Assembly: GCA_965227145.1 (NCBI GenBank)
Contig: OZ245730.1
Span: 1,116,001-1,180,000 of the forward strand
Reading direction: 5' to 3'
DNA: 64,000 nt
DNA from: JACKAQ01 sp965227145
GTDB taxonomy: Bacteria; Calditrichota; Calditrichia; RBG-13-44-9; J075
Positions within the stretch are counted from its first letter, which is position 1; the number at the start of each line of letters is the position of its first letter. Under the pieces are notes generated by a model, which saw nothing but the letters and a program-made list of their open reading frames with translations, was not told the DNA's origin and ran no database searches. The position numbers and the translations under genes are program-made. Shown piece after piece: positions 36,630 to 43,495 of this stretch.

Positions 36630-36742
36630 GTAGGGAAAATTCATCGTTGTGTTGTTGTAGGGAAAATTCATGAATTTTCCCTACCGTAAGGAAAATTCAT
36701 GAATTTTCCCTACCGTAAGGAAAATTCATGAATTTTCCCTAC
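36630..36742. repeat. REP array 1: three full palindromes plus one half
   Basis: Three 28-nt palindromes with core AAAATTCATGAATTTT lie at 36657-36684, 36686-36713 and 36715-36742, with GTAGGG or GTAAGG feet and CCCTAC ends; the last two repeat at a 29-base period. A half unit lies at 36630-36644. The GTAG foot is the signature found in RAYT-associated REP elements. The array lies just upstream of the acetyltransferase gene. Confidence 0.9.
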
Positions 36743-36756
36743 ATTAATATAACGCC

Positions 36757-37296
36757 ATGAAAGACCAACCCATCATAACCCTCCGCAAAGCAACCATAGA
36801 CGATCTAACAATTCTGCGCTATTGGGATGAACAGGCACACGTCATTGCATCCGATCCCAACGACGATTGGCGATGGGAATATGAATTAACCCGTGATCCC
36901 GAATGGCGGGAGCAGCTGATTGCGGAACTGGACGGGCAGCCGCTCGGGTTTGTGCAGATTATCGATCCGGCAGCGGAAGAAACGCATTATTGGGGAAACA
37001 TCGGGGAAAACAAACGGGCCATCGATATCTGGATCGGGGATAAAGAAAGCCTGGGCAAAGGTTACGGCACGCAAATGATGTGTCTGGCGCTGGAACGCTG
37101 TTTTGCTGACGAAAACGTTACCGAGGTTATTATCGATCCGTTGGCATCCAATACCGATGCCATCCGTTTTTACCAACGGATCGGGTTTTTGTTTGTGGAA
37201 CATCGCACCTTCGGCGATGATCATTGCGACGTTTACGCCATCACCCGGCAACAATGGCGGGATAAACAACCGGAACAACGGCACGGAAAAAAATAA
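36757..37296 (+). CDS. GNAT N-acetyltransferase of AAC(6')-like type
   Basis: This 179-residue GNAT protein resembles aminoglycoside 6'-N-acetyltransferases in its overall motif order: LRKATIDDLTILRYWD at the N-terminus, GFVQIIDPA in strand 4, the acetyl-CoA loop SLGKGYGTQMM, VIIDPLASNTDAIRFYQRIGF at the end. It transfers acetyl from acetyl-CoA to an amine; the natural acceptor is unknown, and resemblance does not prove antibiotic resistance. It lies within the REP-rich island, with REP arrays on both sides (36630-36742 and 37330-37428), which is consistent with local rearrangement. No partner gene is adjacent. Confidence 0.85.
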   Translation: MKDQPIITLRKATIDDLTILRYWDEQAHVIASDPNDDWRWEYELTRDPEWREQLIAELDGQPLGFVQIIDPAAEETHYWGNIGENKRAIDIWIGDKESLGKGYGTQMMCLALERCFADENVTEVIIDPLASNTDAIRFYQRIGFLFVEHRTFGDDHCDVYAITRQQWRDKQPEQRHGKK

Positions 37297-37329
37297 TTGT
37301 AATTGTCGGGATTATTCAACATAATAATC

Positions 37330-37428
37330 GTAGGGAAAATTCATGAATTTTCCTGTCGTTGTAGATAAAATTCATGAATGGTAGATAAAATTCATGAATG
37401 GTAGATAAAATTCATGAATTTTATCTAC
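37330..37428. repeat. REP array 2 upstream of RAYT gene
   Basis: One 28-nt palindrome of the GTAGGG type (37330-37357, right arm degenerate), two 20-nt truncated units starting GTAGAT (37361-37380, 37381-37400), and one perfect 28-nt GTAGAT-type palindrome (37401-37428) follow one another. The GTAGAT units repeat with a 20-base period. They end 37 bases before the RAYT start codon. Confidence 0.9.
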
Positions 37429-37465
37429 ATAATATTATCCAATTACCATATCAATATCATCAACA

Positions 37466-38200
37466 ATGACATTGTTCAACAACCGATTCCGGTCTGAACC
37501 GAACCGTTGGCAATGGTGGGATTATTCCGCACCGGGTTCCTATTTTATCACCGTGTGCATATTGGACAAACATCCGCTGTTGGGGCAGATCAATGACGGC
37601 GAAATGCATCTGTCCGAATGCGGTGCCATCATTGCCCAACATTTCCCGTTGATTGCGGAATATCACCCGCGCGTCCGGTTGGACGAATGGGTGATCATGC
37701 CCGATCATATCCATTGCATTATTACGTTGGGGGATTATCAATATCACAACAGTATTGCCGTTGCCGGGGATAACACCAGTGGTGGTGGCGATGCCGGTGG
37801 TGGTGATAACGGTGGTGGCGGCGTTGTTGTTGTAGATAAAATTCATGAATTTTATCTACCATTACCAATACCATCACCATCATCACAATCACCGGAACAA
37901 CCGCAACAATCCCCCGATCCCCCAACCCCCGACGAAATAAAACAATACCGCAGAATGCGCCGTCGGATGATCATCCCGATGATCATCGGCAAATTCAAAA
38001 TGCAAACGTCCAAACAGATCAATCTGTTGATGAACACCCCCGGACAAAAAAATTGGCAACACGATTACCACGATCACGTTATCCGCAATAGCAACGAATA
38101 TTGGCAAATCAAACAATACATCATTAACAATCCCCGAAAATGGTGGGATAATCGCGACAATAACAATATTGACGGCGATGATGGTGATGGTGCGTCGTAG
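37466..38200 (+). CDS. REP-associated tyrosine transposase (RAYT, Y1 family)
   Basis: This 244-residue protein has the Y1 HUH nuclease layout: PGSYFITVCI strand near 23-32, metal-binding H81-I-H83 in MPDHIHCII, and a C-terminal helix with NWQHDYHDHVIRN then Y218 in QYIINNPRKW as the candidate catalytic Tyr. RAYTs process REP hairpins with GTAG feet. Between the HUH strand and the helix, residues 90-155 are a low-complexity insertion (Gly/Asp-rich then Pro/Ser-rich) absent from typical RAYTs of about 150-180 residues; residues 123-131 (VDKIHEFYL) are an in-frame REP palindrome (37832-37859). The stop codon TAG lies inside another REP (38197-38216). REP arrays lie on both sides. Activity is uncertain given the insertion, but the core motifs are intact. 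Confidence 0.88.
   Translation: MTLFNNRFRSEPNRWQWWDYSAPGSYFITVCILDKHPLLGQINDGEMHLSECGAIIAQHFPLIAEYHPRVRLDEWVIMPDHIHCIITLGDYQYHNSIAVAGDNTSGGGDAGGGDNGGGGVVVVDKIHEFYLPLPIPSPSSQSPEQPQQSPDPPTPDEIKQYRRMRRRMIIPMIIGKFKMQTSKQINLLMNTPGQKNWQHDYHDHVIRNSNEYWQIKQYIINNPRKWWDNRDNNNIDGDDGDGAS
37832..37859. repeat. REP palindrome inside the RAYT coding region
   Basis: This is a perfect 28-nt GTAGAT-type palindrome, identical to the intergenic copies at 37401-37428 and 39313-39340. It is read in frame as VDKIHEFYL; the other two frames of the palindrome contain stops. It lies inside a low-complexity stretch of 15-base GGTGGTGG-type repeats. Confidence 0.92.
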
Positions 38201-38244
38201 ATAAAATTCATGAATGGTAGATAAAATTCATGAATTTTATCTAC
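38197..38244. repeat. REP array 3: half unit plus full palindrome at RAYT 3' end
   Basis: A 20-nt truncated unit (38197-38216) is followed directly by a perfect 28-nt GTAGAT-type palindrome (38217-38244). The RAYT stop codon (TAG, 38198-38200) is the GTAG foot of the first unit. Confidence 0.9.
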
Positions 38245-38296
38245 GGTTATCACCGCAACAAACCCCCGATTCCCCAACCGCCGACCACAATCATTT

Positions 38297-38540
38297 CCAC
38301 CGCCGAAAATGACATCGTAAAAAAACCACCGCGATATTCACCGCCGAATATGCCATCGTAAAAAAAACACAGTGATATTCACCCCCGAAAATGGCACCGT
38401 AAAAAAACACACCGCGATATCCACCGCCGATAACGGTATTGTAAAATTTACAAAGGCATATCCACCGCCGAAAATGGCACCGTAAAAAAACCACCGCGAT
38501 ATCCGCCGCTGATTATGTCGCAATTCACCCCGCATATTGC
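38297..38540. repeat. Tandem repeat array, about six copies of a 41-42 bp unit
   Basis: The units begin near 38297, 38338, 38379, 38421, 38462 and 38503. The consensus opens CCACCGCCGAAAATGGCACC and continues GTAAAAAAACCACCGCGATA. The last copy is degenerate. Periods of 41 and 42 break any reading frame, so it is not a protein repeat. It lies between REP array 3 and the small helix-hairpin-helix gene. Confidence 0.85.
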
Positions 38541-38632
38541 CGTTTCTGCACCTTTCGCTTTGGATTAATCCATATTATATTGATGGAGCATGTAAATCGG
38601 ATGTATTCAAAAACGACAGAATCGATCAAACA

Positions 38633-38866
38633 ATGGAACCATCAACAGCAAAAGAGCCTCAATTAACGCCAGACCTGCCGGAAAAACTGGCAGCACCGGC
38701 GCAACGGGCATTGACGAATGCAGGCATTTCATCATTAAAGCAGCTCTCCGGTTTCCGCGAAACTACGATCGCCGGGTTGCACGGCATCGGTAAAAACGCG
38801 CTTGGGCAACTGCGTCAGGCGTTAGCAAATGCCGGATTGTCTTTCGCTGATGAAGAAAAAAAATAG
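38633..38866 (+). CDS. Small helix-hairpin-helix / RNA polymerase alpha-CTD-like protein
   Basis: This 77-residue protein has a polar tail (1-18) and then two helix-hairpin-helix-like units: ALTNAGISSLKQLSGFRE and TTIAGLHGIGKNALGQLRQA. The pattern GLHGIGKNALGQLR is typical of RNA polymerase alpha C-terminal-like domains and of small HhH DNA-binding proteins. It would bind DNA or a sigma/RNA polymerase surface without catalysis. The start at 38633 is uncertain because no strong ribosome site precedes it; the frame is open to 38537. It is followed by a VOC gene 31 bases downstream and heads the ECF42 island. Confidence 0.65.
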   Translation: MEPSTAKEPQLTPDLPEKLAAPAQRALTNAGISSLKQLSGFRETTIAGLHGIGKNALGQLRQALANAGLSFADEEKK

Positions 38867-38897
38867 TGCACCAAAACCAATCAGAAAGGACATTCAA

Positions 38898-39281
38898 ATG
38901 TTAACAGAGTCCAAAGCATTTAGCGGATTTTCCGTAAATGATATCCATACAGCCAAAAAATTTTACAGCCAAACGCTCGGTCTGGCAGTTGCGGATGTGC
39001 CGGAAATGGGCGGTTTGCTGAAATTAGAGCTTGCGGGCGGCAACGATGTGTTGCTCTACGAAAAGCCCACCCATGCGCCGGCGACATACACCGTGCTTAA
39101 TTTCCCGGTTGCAGATGTGGACAAAACCGTGGACGAACTGACCCGGCGCGGCGTGCAATTCGAGCAATACGGCGGCGAAATCGCCACCGATGCAAACGGT
39201 GTGTTTCGCGGCGGCGGACCGTTGATTGCCTGGTTTACCGATCCGGCAGGCAATATTCTTTCGGTAATCGAGGATAAATAA
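38898..39281 (+). CDS. VOC-family (glyoxalase/dioxygenase-fold) protein
   Basis: This 127-residue protein has the paired beta-alpha-beta-beta-beta modules of the vicinal oxygen chelate fold: GFSVNDIHTAKKFYSQTLGL at the start of the first and TYTVLNFPVADVDKTVDEL at the second, with FTDPAGNILSVIEDK at the end. Family members bind metals or drugs; the substrate is unknown. The start at 38898 follows AGAAAGGA; the frame extends upstream to 38829. It lies just after the HhH gene and 109 bases before another VOC gene, inside the ECF42-associated group of small genes. Confidence 0.85.
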   Translation: MLTESKAFSGFSVNDIHTAKKFYSQTLGLAVADVPEMGGLLKLELAGGNDVLLYEKPTHAPATYTVLNFPVADVDKTVDELTRRGVQFEQYGGEIATDANGVFRGGGPLIAWFTDPAGNILSVIEDK

Positions 39282-39312
39282 TGCGATTCACGATTGAATA
39301 AAAATGTGGGGC

Positions 39313-39360
39313 GTAGATAAAATTCATGAATTTTATCTACGATTCATGAATTTTATCTAC
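39313..39360. repeat. REP array 4 between two VOC genes
   Basis: A perfect 28-nt GTAGAT-type palindrome (39313-39340) is followed by a 20-nt half unit of opposite polarity (39341-39360). It ends 30 bases before the next start codon. Confidence 0.9.
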
Positions 39361-39390
39361 CATATCAAACAAAAAAACAGGAAAACAATC

Positions 39391-39804
39391 ATGATAAAAG
39401 AAATCTGGATCAATCTGCCCGTGAAAGACGTCCAAAAGTCGAAGCGTTTTTTTACCGATATCGGGTTTTCTGCAAATGCCAATTTTCCGGACAGTGAGCA
39501 AAGCGCAAGTGTAATGGTTGGCGAAAAAAAGGTCGTTGTTATGCTGTTTCAGGAATCCGTTTTTAAAGGGATCGCCCAAAATGATCCGGCGGATACCAAA
39601 CGCGGCACCGAAGTGCTATTCTCTTTTGATGCCGAAAGCCGGAACGAAGTGGATGAAATGGCTGTCCGGGTGAAACAGGCCGGCGGCACGGTTTTTGGCG
39701 GTCCGTCGGAAAGCCAGGGCTGGATGTACGGCATCGGTTTTACCGACCCGGACGGTCACCGCTGGAATATGCTGCATATGGATTTTAGCAAAATGCCAAA
39801 GTGA
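39391..39804 (+). CDS. VOC-family protein
   Basis: This 137-residue VOC-fold protein begins MIKEIWINLPVKDVQKSKRF and ends GIGFTDPDGHRWNMLHMD, the usual second-module end. The pattern resembles the lactoylglutathione-lyase-like group found in DGPF/ECF gene clusters. The start at 39391 follows CAGGAAA; an upstream extension to 39304 would be made of translated REP sequence and is rejected. Function is unknown; stress or detoxification is inferred from the neighbours. Confidence 0.85.
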   Translation: MIKEIWINLPVKDVQKSKRFFTDIGFSANANFPDSEQSASVMVGEKKVVVMLFQESVFKGIAQNDPADTKRGTEVLFSFDAESRNEVDEMAVRVKQAGGTVFGGPSESQGWMYGIGFTDPDGHRWNMLHMDFSKMPK

Positions 39805-40117
39805 AGAAAAAACCAGAGATAATTTACTGATAATATAGACCCGTGAGAAAATTTGAGAAATCGATTAGCATATTATCAGAATCAGCCTGTTATTCAATGG
39901 TGTGCCAGGTGAACACCGGACTTCACCCCCAAAACACCTCTCCTCAAAGGAGAGGGGGACCGAGGGAGTGAGGTCGAATTTGTCTGCAATAACAACACAG
40001 TTGATTTCCGGAAAGATTTCCCGGATCAATACGCGGTTCAATAAATGATTTAAATTTCACTAATTTTATGGTTTTTCGGCAAATATCATTCTCAACAATT
40101 TCAAAGGATCAATTAAC
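39805..40117. repeat. Intergenic region with dispersed CTCCTCAAAGGAG palindrome
   Basis: These 313 bases contain the element at about 39921-39975 whose core CTCTCCTCAAAGGAGAGG (39938-39955) is palindromic and followed by ACCGAGGGAGTGAGG. The rest is AT-rich with no gene. The promoter of the SRPBCC gene should lie in the last 100 bases. Confidence 0.6.
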
Positions 40118-40567
40118 ATGAAACGACTGCAATTTTCAATCGATATCAATGCCCCGAAGGAAAAAGTCTGGCACACCATGCTGAATCAGCAAACCTACCG
40201 GGCGTGGACGGATGTTTTTATGCCCGGATCGCATTACCTCGGGGATTGGAATACAGGCAGTAAAATTCTTTTCGTCGCCCCGGATACATCCGGAAATGTA
40301 GCGGGAATGGTCAGCCGGATTAAAGAAAACCGGCAGTTTGCCTATGTTTCGATCGAACATCTTGGCTTTGTGCAGGACGGGAAAGAAGATACATCCAGCG
40401 AAGCAGTGAAGGCGTGGGCCGGTGCGCTGGAAAATTATACATTTACCGAATCGAACGGTAAAACCAATGTTTTTGTAGAACTCGATACAGCCGAAGAGCA
40501 TATCGAAATGTTCGAGGATACCTGGCCAACGGCGCTGGAAAAACTCAAAAAACTGGCGGAAAAATAG
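40118..40567 (+). CDS. SRPBCC (AHSA1-like) domain protein
   Basis: This 149-residue START/Bet v 1-type helix-grip protein starts FSIDINAPKEKVWHTMLNQQ and ends LDTAEEHIEMFEDTWPTALEKLKKLAEK, the typical last helix. It forms a hydrophobic cavity; such proteins bind lipids or polyketide-like ligands and are often next to ECF sigma factors or ArsR regulators. AAAGGATC precedes the ATG. It lies 47 bases upstream of the ECF42-type sigma gene and is probably cotranscribed with it. Confidence 0.88.
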   Translation: MKRLQFSIDINAPKEKVWHTMLNQQTYRAWTDVFMPGSHYLGDWNTGSKILFVAPDTSGNVAGMVSRIKENRQFAYVSIEHLGFVQDGKEDTSSEAVKAWAGALENYTFTESNGKTNVFVELDTAEEHIEMFEDTWPTALEKLKKLAEK

Positions 40568-40614
40568 GTGATCCGGATAAAACAAAAACGGATGACGCCA
40601 TTCCGGGATCGTTT

Positions 40615-41865
40615 ATGAACAACCACAACCCGGAAGATGTTCACCGGCAAATAGATGCGATTTACCGTTCGGAATCGCGCCGGGTGCTTGCCACGCTCAT
40701 TCGCCTGTTGGGAAGCTTTGATATTGCGGAAGATGCGCTGCACGAAGCCTTTCGGGTTGCGCTCGAAAAATGGCCGGATGAAGGGATACCCGGTAATCCG
40801 GTGGCGTGGCTGGTTTCGACGGGGCGATTTAAAGCCATCGATAATCTGCGCCGCCATGCCCGTTTCGATGTGTTGCAGGCAGATTTGCTCGAGCGTTATG
40901 ATGCCGAAAATGCGGATAGCGCGGAACCGGATGATCACGCCGTTGCCGATGACCGGCTGCGGCTGATTTTCACCTGCTGCCATCCGGCGCTCTCCCGGGA
41001 AGCACAGCTGGCGCTCACGCTGCGCGAAGTTTGCGGTCTCACGACGGAGGAAATCGCGCATGCGTTCCTGATTTCGCCAACCACAATAGCCCAACGTATC
41101 GTGCGCGCCAAAGCAAAAATCCGCGATGCCCGCATTCCCTACCAGGTGCCGGAACCTGCCGAGCTGCCGGAGCGATTGCAAACCGTTCTCCACGTCATTT
41201 ATTTGCTGTTCAACGAAGGATATGCCGCATCGTCAGGTGAACAGCACACGCGAGCGGATTTATCCGGCGAGGCAATCCGTTTGGGACGATTGCTGAGAGC
41301 ACTGTTGCCGGACCCGGAAGTGTCCGGGCTTTTGGCGCTGATGCTGCTGCATGAATCGCGGCGGGCGGTGCGCACAACCGCCAGCGGCGATATTATTTTG
41401 CTGGAAGACCAGGATCGTTCACTTTGGAACCGGGAACATATCGCCGAAGGCATTGCGCTGGTTGAACAGGTGTTAACATCGGGACGTTTGGGGGCTTATT
41501 CGGTGCAGGCGGCGATATCGGCGGTGCATGCCCGGGCGTCGGCTGTCGCAACAACCGACTGGCACCGGATTGTGTCGCTATACGATGTGTTGCTGCGAAT
41601 CGAACCTTCGCCCGTCATCGAGTTGAACCGCGCCGTTGCCGTGGCGATGCGCGATAATCCGGCGGCGGGTCTTGCGTTGATCGATGCTATTCTGGAACGC
41701 GGCGAGCTGACGGATTACCATCTGGCACATGCCGCACGGGCGGATTTATGCCGCCGATCCGGGAAAACAACCGAGGCTATCGCAGCATATAACCGCGCAT
41801 TATCGCTCACCCGGCAGGAACCGGAGCGCCGGTTTCTGGAAAAACGGTTGTCCGAATTGCAATAA
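40615..41865 (+). CDS. ECF sigma factor of the ECF42 type with C-terminal TPR-like extension
   Basis: This 416-residue sigma factor has region 2 at about 10-85 (LIRLLGSFDIAEDALHEAF, VAWLVSTGRFKAIDNLRR) and region 4 at about 110-170 (LTLREVCGLTTEEIAHAF, TTIAQRIVRAKAKIRD). The remaining ~240 residues, from ERLQTVLHVIYLLFNEGYA to NRALSLTRQEPERRFLEKRL, form a TPR-like extension. This layout and a neighbouring DGPF gene are the hallmarks of the ECF42 group, which is regulated through its C-terminal extension and not through an anti-sigma factor. The two DGPF/YCII genes follow on the same strand, and a matching promoter is seen upstream of the first. The stimulus is unknown. Confidence 0.92.
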   Translation: MNNHNPEDVHRQIDAIYRSESRRVLATLIRLLGSFDIAEDALHEAFRVALEKWPDEGIPGNPVAWLVSTGRFKAIDNLRRHARFDVLQADLLERYDAENADSAEPDDHAVADDRLRLIFTCCHPALSREAQLALTLREVCGLTTEEIAHAFLISPTTIAQRIVRAKAKIRDARIPYQVPEPAELPERLQTVLHVIYLLFNEGYAASSGEQHTRADLSGEAIRLGRLLRALLPDPEVSGLLALMLLHESRRAVRTTASGDIILLEDQDRSLWNREHIAEGIALVEQVLTSGRLGAYSVQAAISAVHARASAVATTDWHRIVSLYDVLLRIEPSPVIELNRAVAVAMRDNPAAGLALIDAILERGELTDYHLAHAARADLCRRSGKTTEAIAAYNRALSLTRQEPERRFLEKRLSELQ

Positions 41866-41927
41866 TGCTGTCAACATTGACCGCCGGATCACAATGCGCC
41901 CAGCGTTTTCGGTGAAAGAAAATAGTC

Positions 41928-41970
41928 ACTCTCTTTTCCTCTGCGATCTTTGCGTTCTCTGCGGTGAAAA
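41928..41970. repeat. Dispersed phrase 'TCTGCGATCTTTGCG-TTCTCTGCGG'
   Basis: A CTCTGCGATCTTTGCGTTCT phrase followed by CTGCGGTGAAA is of the same type as the TTTGCGTCTTCGCGG phrase at 35875-35890. It lies in the gap before the ECF42-like promoter. Confidence 0.5.
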
Positions 41971-41995
41971 AAAAATCAAAAAAAATTCACATCCA

Positions 41996-42022
41996 TGTCG
42001 AATTCAGGGTTTGTGATTCGAC
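41996..42022 (+). promoter_or_regulatory. Predicted ECF42-type promoter
   Basis: TGTCGA (41996-42001) and CGAC (42019-42022) are separated by 17 bases. ECF42 sigma factors are known to use TGTCGA at -35 and CGA(T/C) at -10. It would start transcription near 42030 and give a leader of about 75 bases before the DGPF gene at 42104. I see TGTCGA only once more in the island, inside the gene at 43914, without a -10 partner. Confidence 0.65.
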
Positions 42023-42103
42023 TAAATAGTGTAAAGGGAGCCGGAAGTCACAAAAAACAGTGTCCGGCGCCAATCATAAACCCAATATAAAGGAGAAGTT
42101 ACC

Positions 42104-42529
42104 ATGCGCGTAATGGTCATCATCAAAGCAACGAAAAATTCGGAAGCGGGCATTATGCCGAGCGAAAATTTGCTCACCGATATGATGAAATACAATGAGA
42201 AACTGGTTGACGCGGGAATTATGCTAGCTGGAGAAGGGCTCCACCCGAGTGTTAACGGCAAACGCGTTATCATGTCCGGCGGTAAAAAAAGCGTGGTTGA
42301 CGGCCCGTTTGCAGAAACCAAAGAACTGATTGCCGGATTCTGGCTCTGGAAAGTGAAATCCATGGATGAAGCGATCGAGTGGGCTAACCGCTGTCCCGAT
42401 CCGATGCCCGGTGAAGATGCGGTGATCGAAATTCGTCCGGTGTTCGAAATGGATGACTTCGGCGAAAACGCCACGCCGGAAGTGCGCGAACAGGAAGCCC
42501 GTCTGCGCGAAAAAACGGCAAAGCAATAG
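42104..42529 (+). CDS. YCII-related DGPF-domain protein
   Basis: This 141-residue protein of the YCII/DGPF group has the signature VDGPFAETKELIAGFWLW in the middle and an N-terminal strand MRVMVIIKATK; the C-terminal 20 residues are a charged tail. YCII folds form dimeric ferredoxin-like barrels with an Asp-His pair in some members; function is unknown. DGPF genes are the conserved neighbours and likely targets of ECF42 sigma factors. It starts at an ATG with AAAGGAG upstream and lies 239 bases after the sigma gene, preceded by the predicted ECF42 promoter. The second DGPF gene follows by 47 bases. Confidence 0.9.
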   Translation: MRVMVIIKATKNSEAGIMPSENLLTDMMKYNEKLVDAGIMLAGEGLHPSVNGKRVIMSGGKKSVVDGPFAETKELIAGFWLWKVKSMDEAIEWANRCPDPMPGEDAVIEIRPVFEMDDFGENATPEVREQEARLREKTAKQ

Positions 42530-42576
42530 CCGGTAATTAATCGGAACATCCAATTCATCTGACTGTGGAGGAAATC

Positions 42577-42969
42577 ATGAAATACATTTGTCTCGGATAT
42601 ATGGACGAGAAAAAAATTGAATCGATGAGCGAAAGTGAACGACACGCATTCATGGATGAATGCTTTACTTACGATGAGGAGCTGATCCGGAGCGGTCATA
42701 ACATTGGCGGCGAAGCGCTGCAGAGCGTGGAAAATGCAACAACCCTGCGCTGGAGAAACGGTAAGGTAACCATCACCGACGGCCCGTTTGCGGAAACTAA
42801 GGAACATTTAGGCGGCATTATGATGCTCGAGGCGACCGATCTCAACCACGCCATTCGGCTGATGTCGAAGCATCCCAGCATTCGCTTCGGCAGCACGTGG
42901 GAAATTCGCCCCGGCGCCGATTTATCCGCCATGATTGAAGAAAGCAAACAGCGGCGCGCATCCCGGTAA
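42577..42969 (+). CDS. YCII-related DGPF-domain protein (second copy)
   Basis: This 130-residue protein has the ITDGPFAETKEHLGGIMML signature and a start MKYICLGYMDEKKIE common in the family. It differs enough from the first copy that it is not a recent duplication. The ATG at 42577 follows GGAGGAAATC; a GTG at 42565 would lie inside that site. It is probably on the same transcript as the first DGPF gene and the predicted ECF42 promoter. Confidence 0.9.
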   Translation: MKYICLGYMDEKKIESMSESERHAFMDECFTYDEELIRSGHNIGGEALQSVENATTLRWRNGKVTITDGPFAETKEHLGGIMMLEATDLNHAIRLMSKHPSIRFGSTWEIRPGADLSAMIEESKQRRASR

Positions 42970-42986
42970 AAAGTCACTTAATTTTT

Positions 42987-43085
42987 CAGCCGCGGATAAA
43001 CGAAGATAATTAAGGGTTGCTTAAATTTCTGTTTTTACAGTTACTTACGAATTTCTAGCCCGTTATCTGCGAAAATCCGCGGCTG
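42987..43085. repeat. Inverted repeat with CAGCCGCGGATAA arms
   Basis: 42987-43009 and 43063-43085 are inverted copies (CAGCCGCGGAT and ATCCGCGGCTG cores) around a 53-base spacer. It may be a dispersed element; related words occur at 24940-24960 and 25080-25100. It separates the DGPF and VOC genes. Confidence 0.7.
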
Positions 43086-43110
43086 ATCATTACAAAATGA
43101 AAGGGTAAAT

Positions 43111-43476
43111 ATGGAAACCAAATTTGAAGGCGGTACAAACATCGCAATAAAGATTCCCAAAAGAAAATATGAAGAAACGGTCAATTTTTATCGTGAGATT
43201 TTGAAACTCGAAGTGACGGAGAAACCCATTGATAATCCCACCGTTTCCCGGACCCATCAAGTGAAGTTCGGAAACAATATTGTGTGGCTGGATTGTGTTG
43301 ACAATTACAGCCATTCGGAAGCCTGGCTGGAATTAAAAACACCTGATGTGGAAGTGGCTGCCAGATACCTGAAATCCAGGGGCATCGATACCTGCGATGA
43401 ACTGGAAAAAATTCCGGAAAATATGCACTGGATTATCGATCCGGCGGGAACAGTTTTCATTTTGTGTGAATCATAG
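43111..43476 (+). CDS. VOC-family protein
   Basis: This 121-residue protein has the glyoxalase/bleomycin-resistance fold: GGTNIAIKIPKRKYEETVNF at the start, VWLDCVDNYSHSEAWLELKT, and the end WIIDPAGTVFILCES. The substrate is unknown. AAAGGG lies upstream of the ATG. It precedes a SnoaL-like gene by 19 bases, so the two are probably cotranscribed, and both belong to the string of small genes downstream of ECF42. Confidence 0.85.
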   Translation: METKFEGGTNIAIKIPKRKYEETVNFYREILKLEVTEKPIDNPTVSRTHQVKFGNNIVWLDCVDNYSHSEAWLELKTPDVEVAARYLKSRGIDTCDELEKIPENMHWIIDPAGTVFILCES

Positions 43477-43495
43477 ACGAAAAAAGAGGAGTAAA

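Noticed and set aside
36757..37296. Aminoglycoside resistance gene
   Set aside because: The GNAT motifs resemble AAC(6') proteins, but the acceptor cannot be read from sequence and the fold is shared by many acetyltransferases.
38291..38494. Minus-strand frame across the 41-bp tandem array
   Set aside because: The repeat period alternates between 41 and 42, so repeats do not keep one frame, and no ribosome site or family feature is seen.
36630..39360. Repeated palindromes considered as a CRISPR array
   Set aside because: The repeats are self-complementary, vary in length, are joined directly or by 1-3 bases, and there are no cas genes or unique spacers of constant length.
39304..39390. N-terminal extension of the second VOC protein through REP sequence
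   Set aside because: The added residues are translated REP palindrome (VDKIHEFYL); the ATG at 39391 has a ribosome site and begins the family homology.
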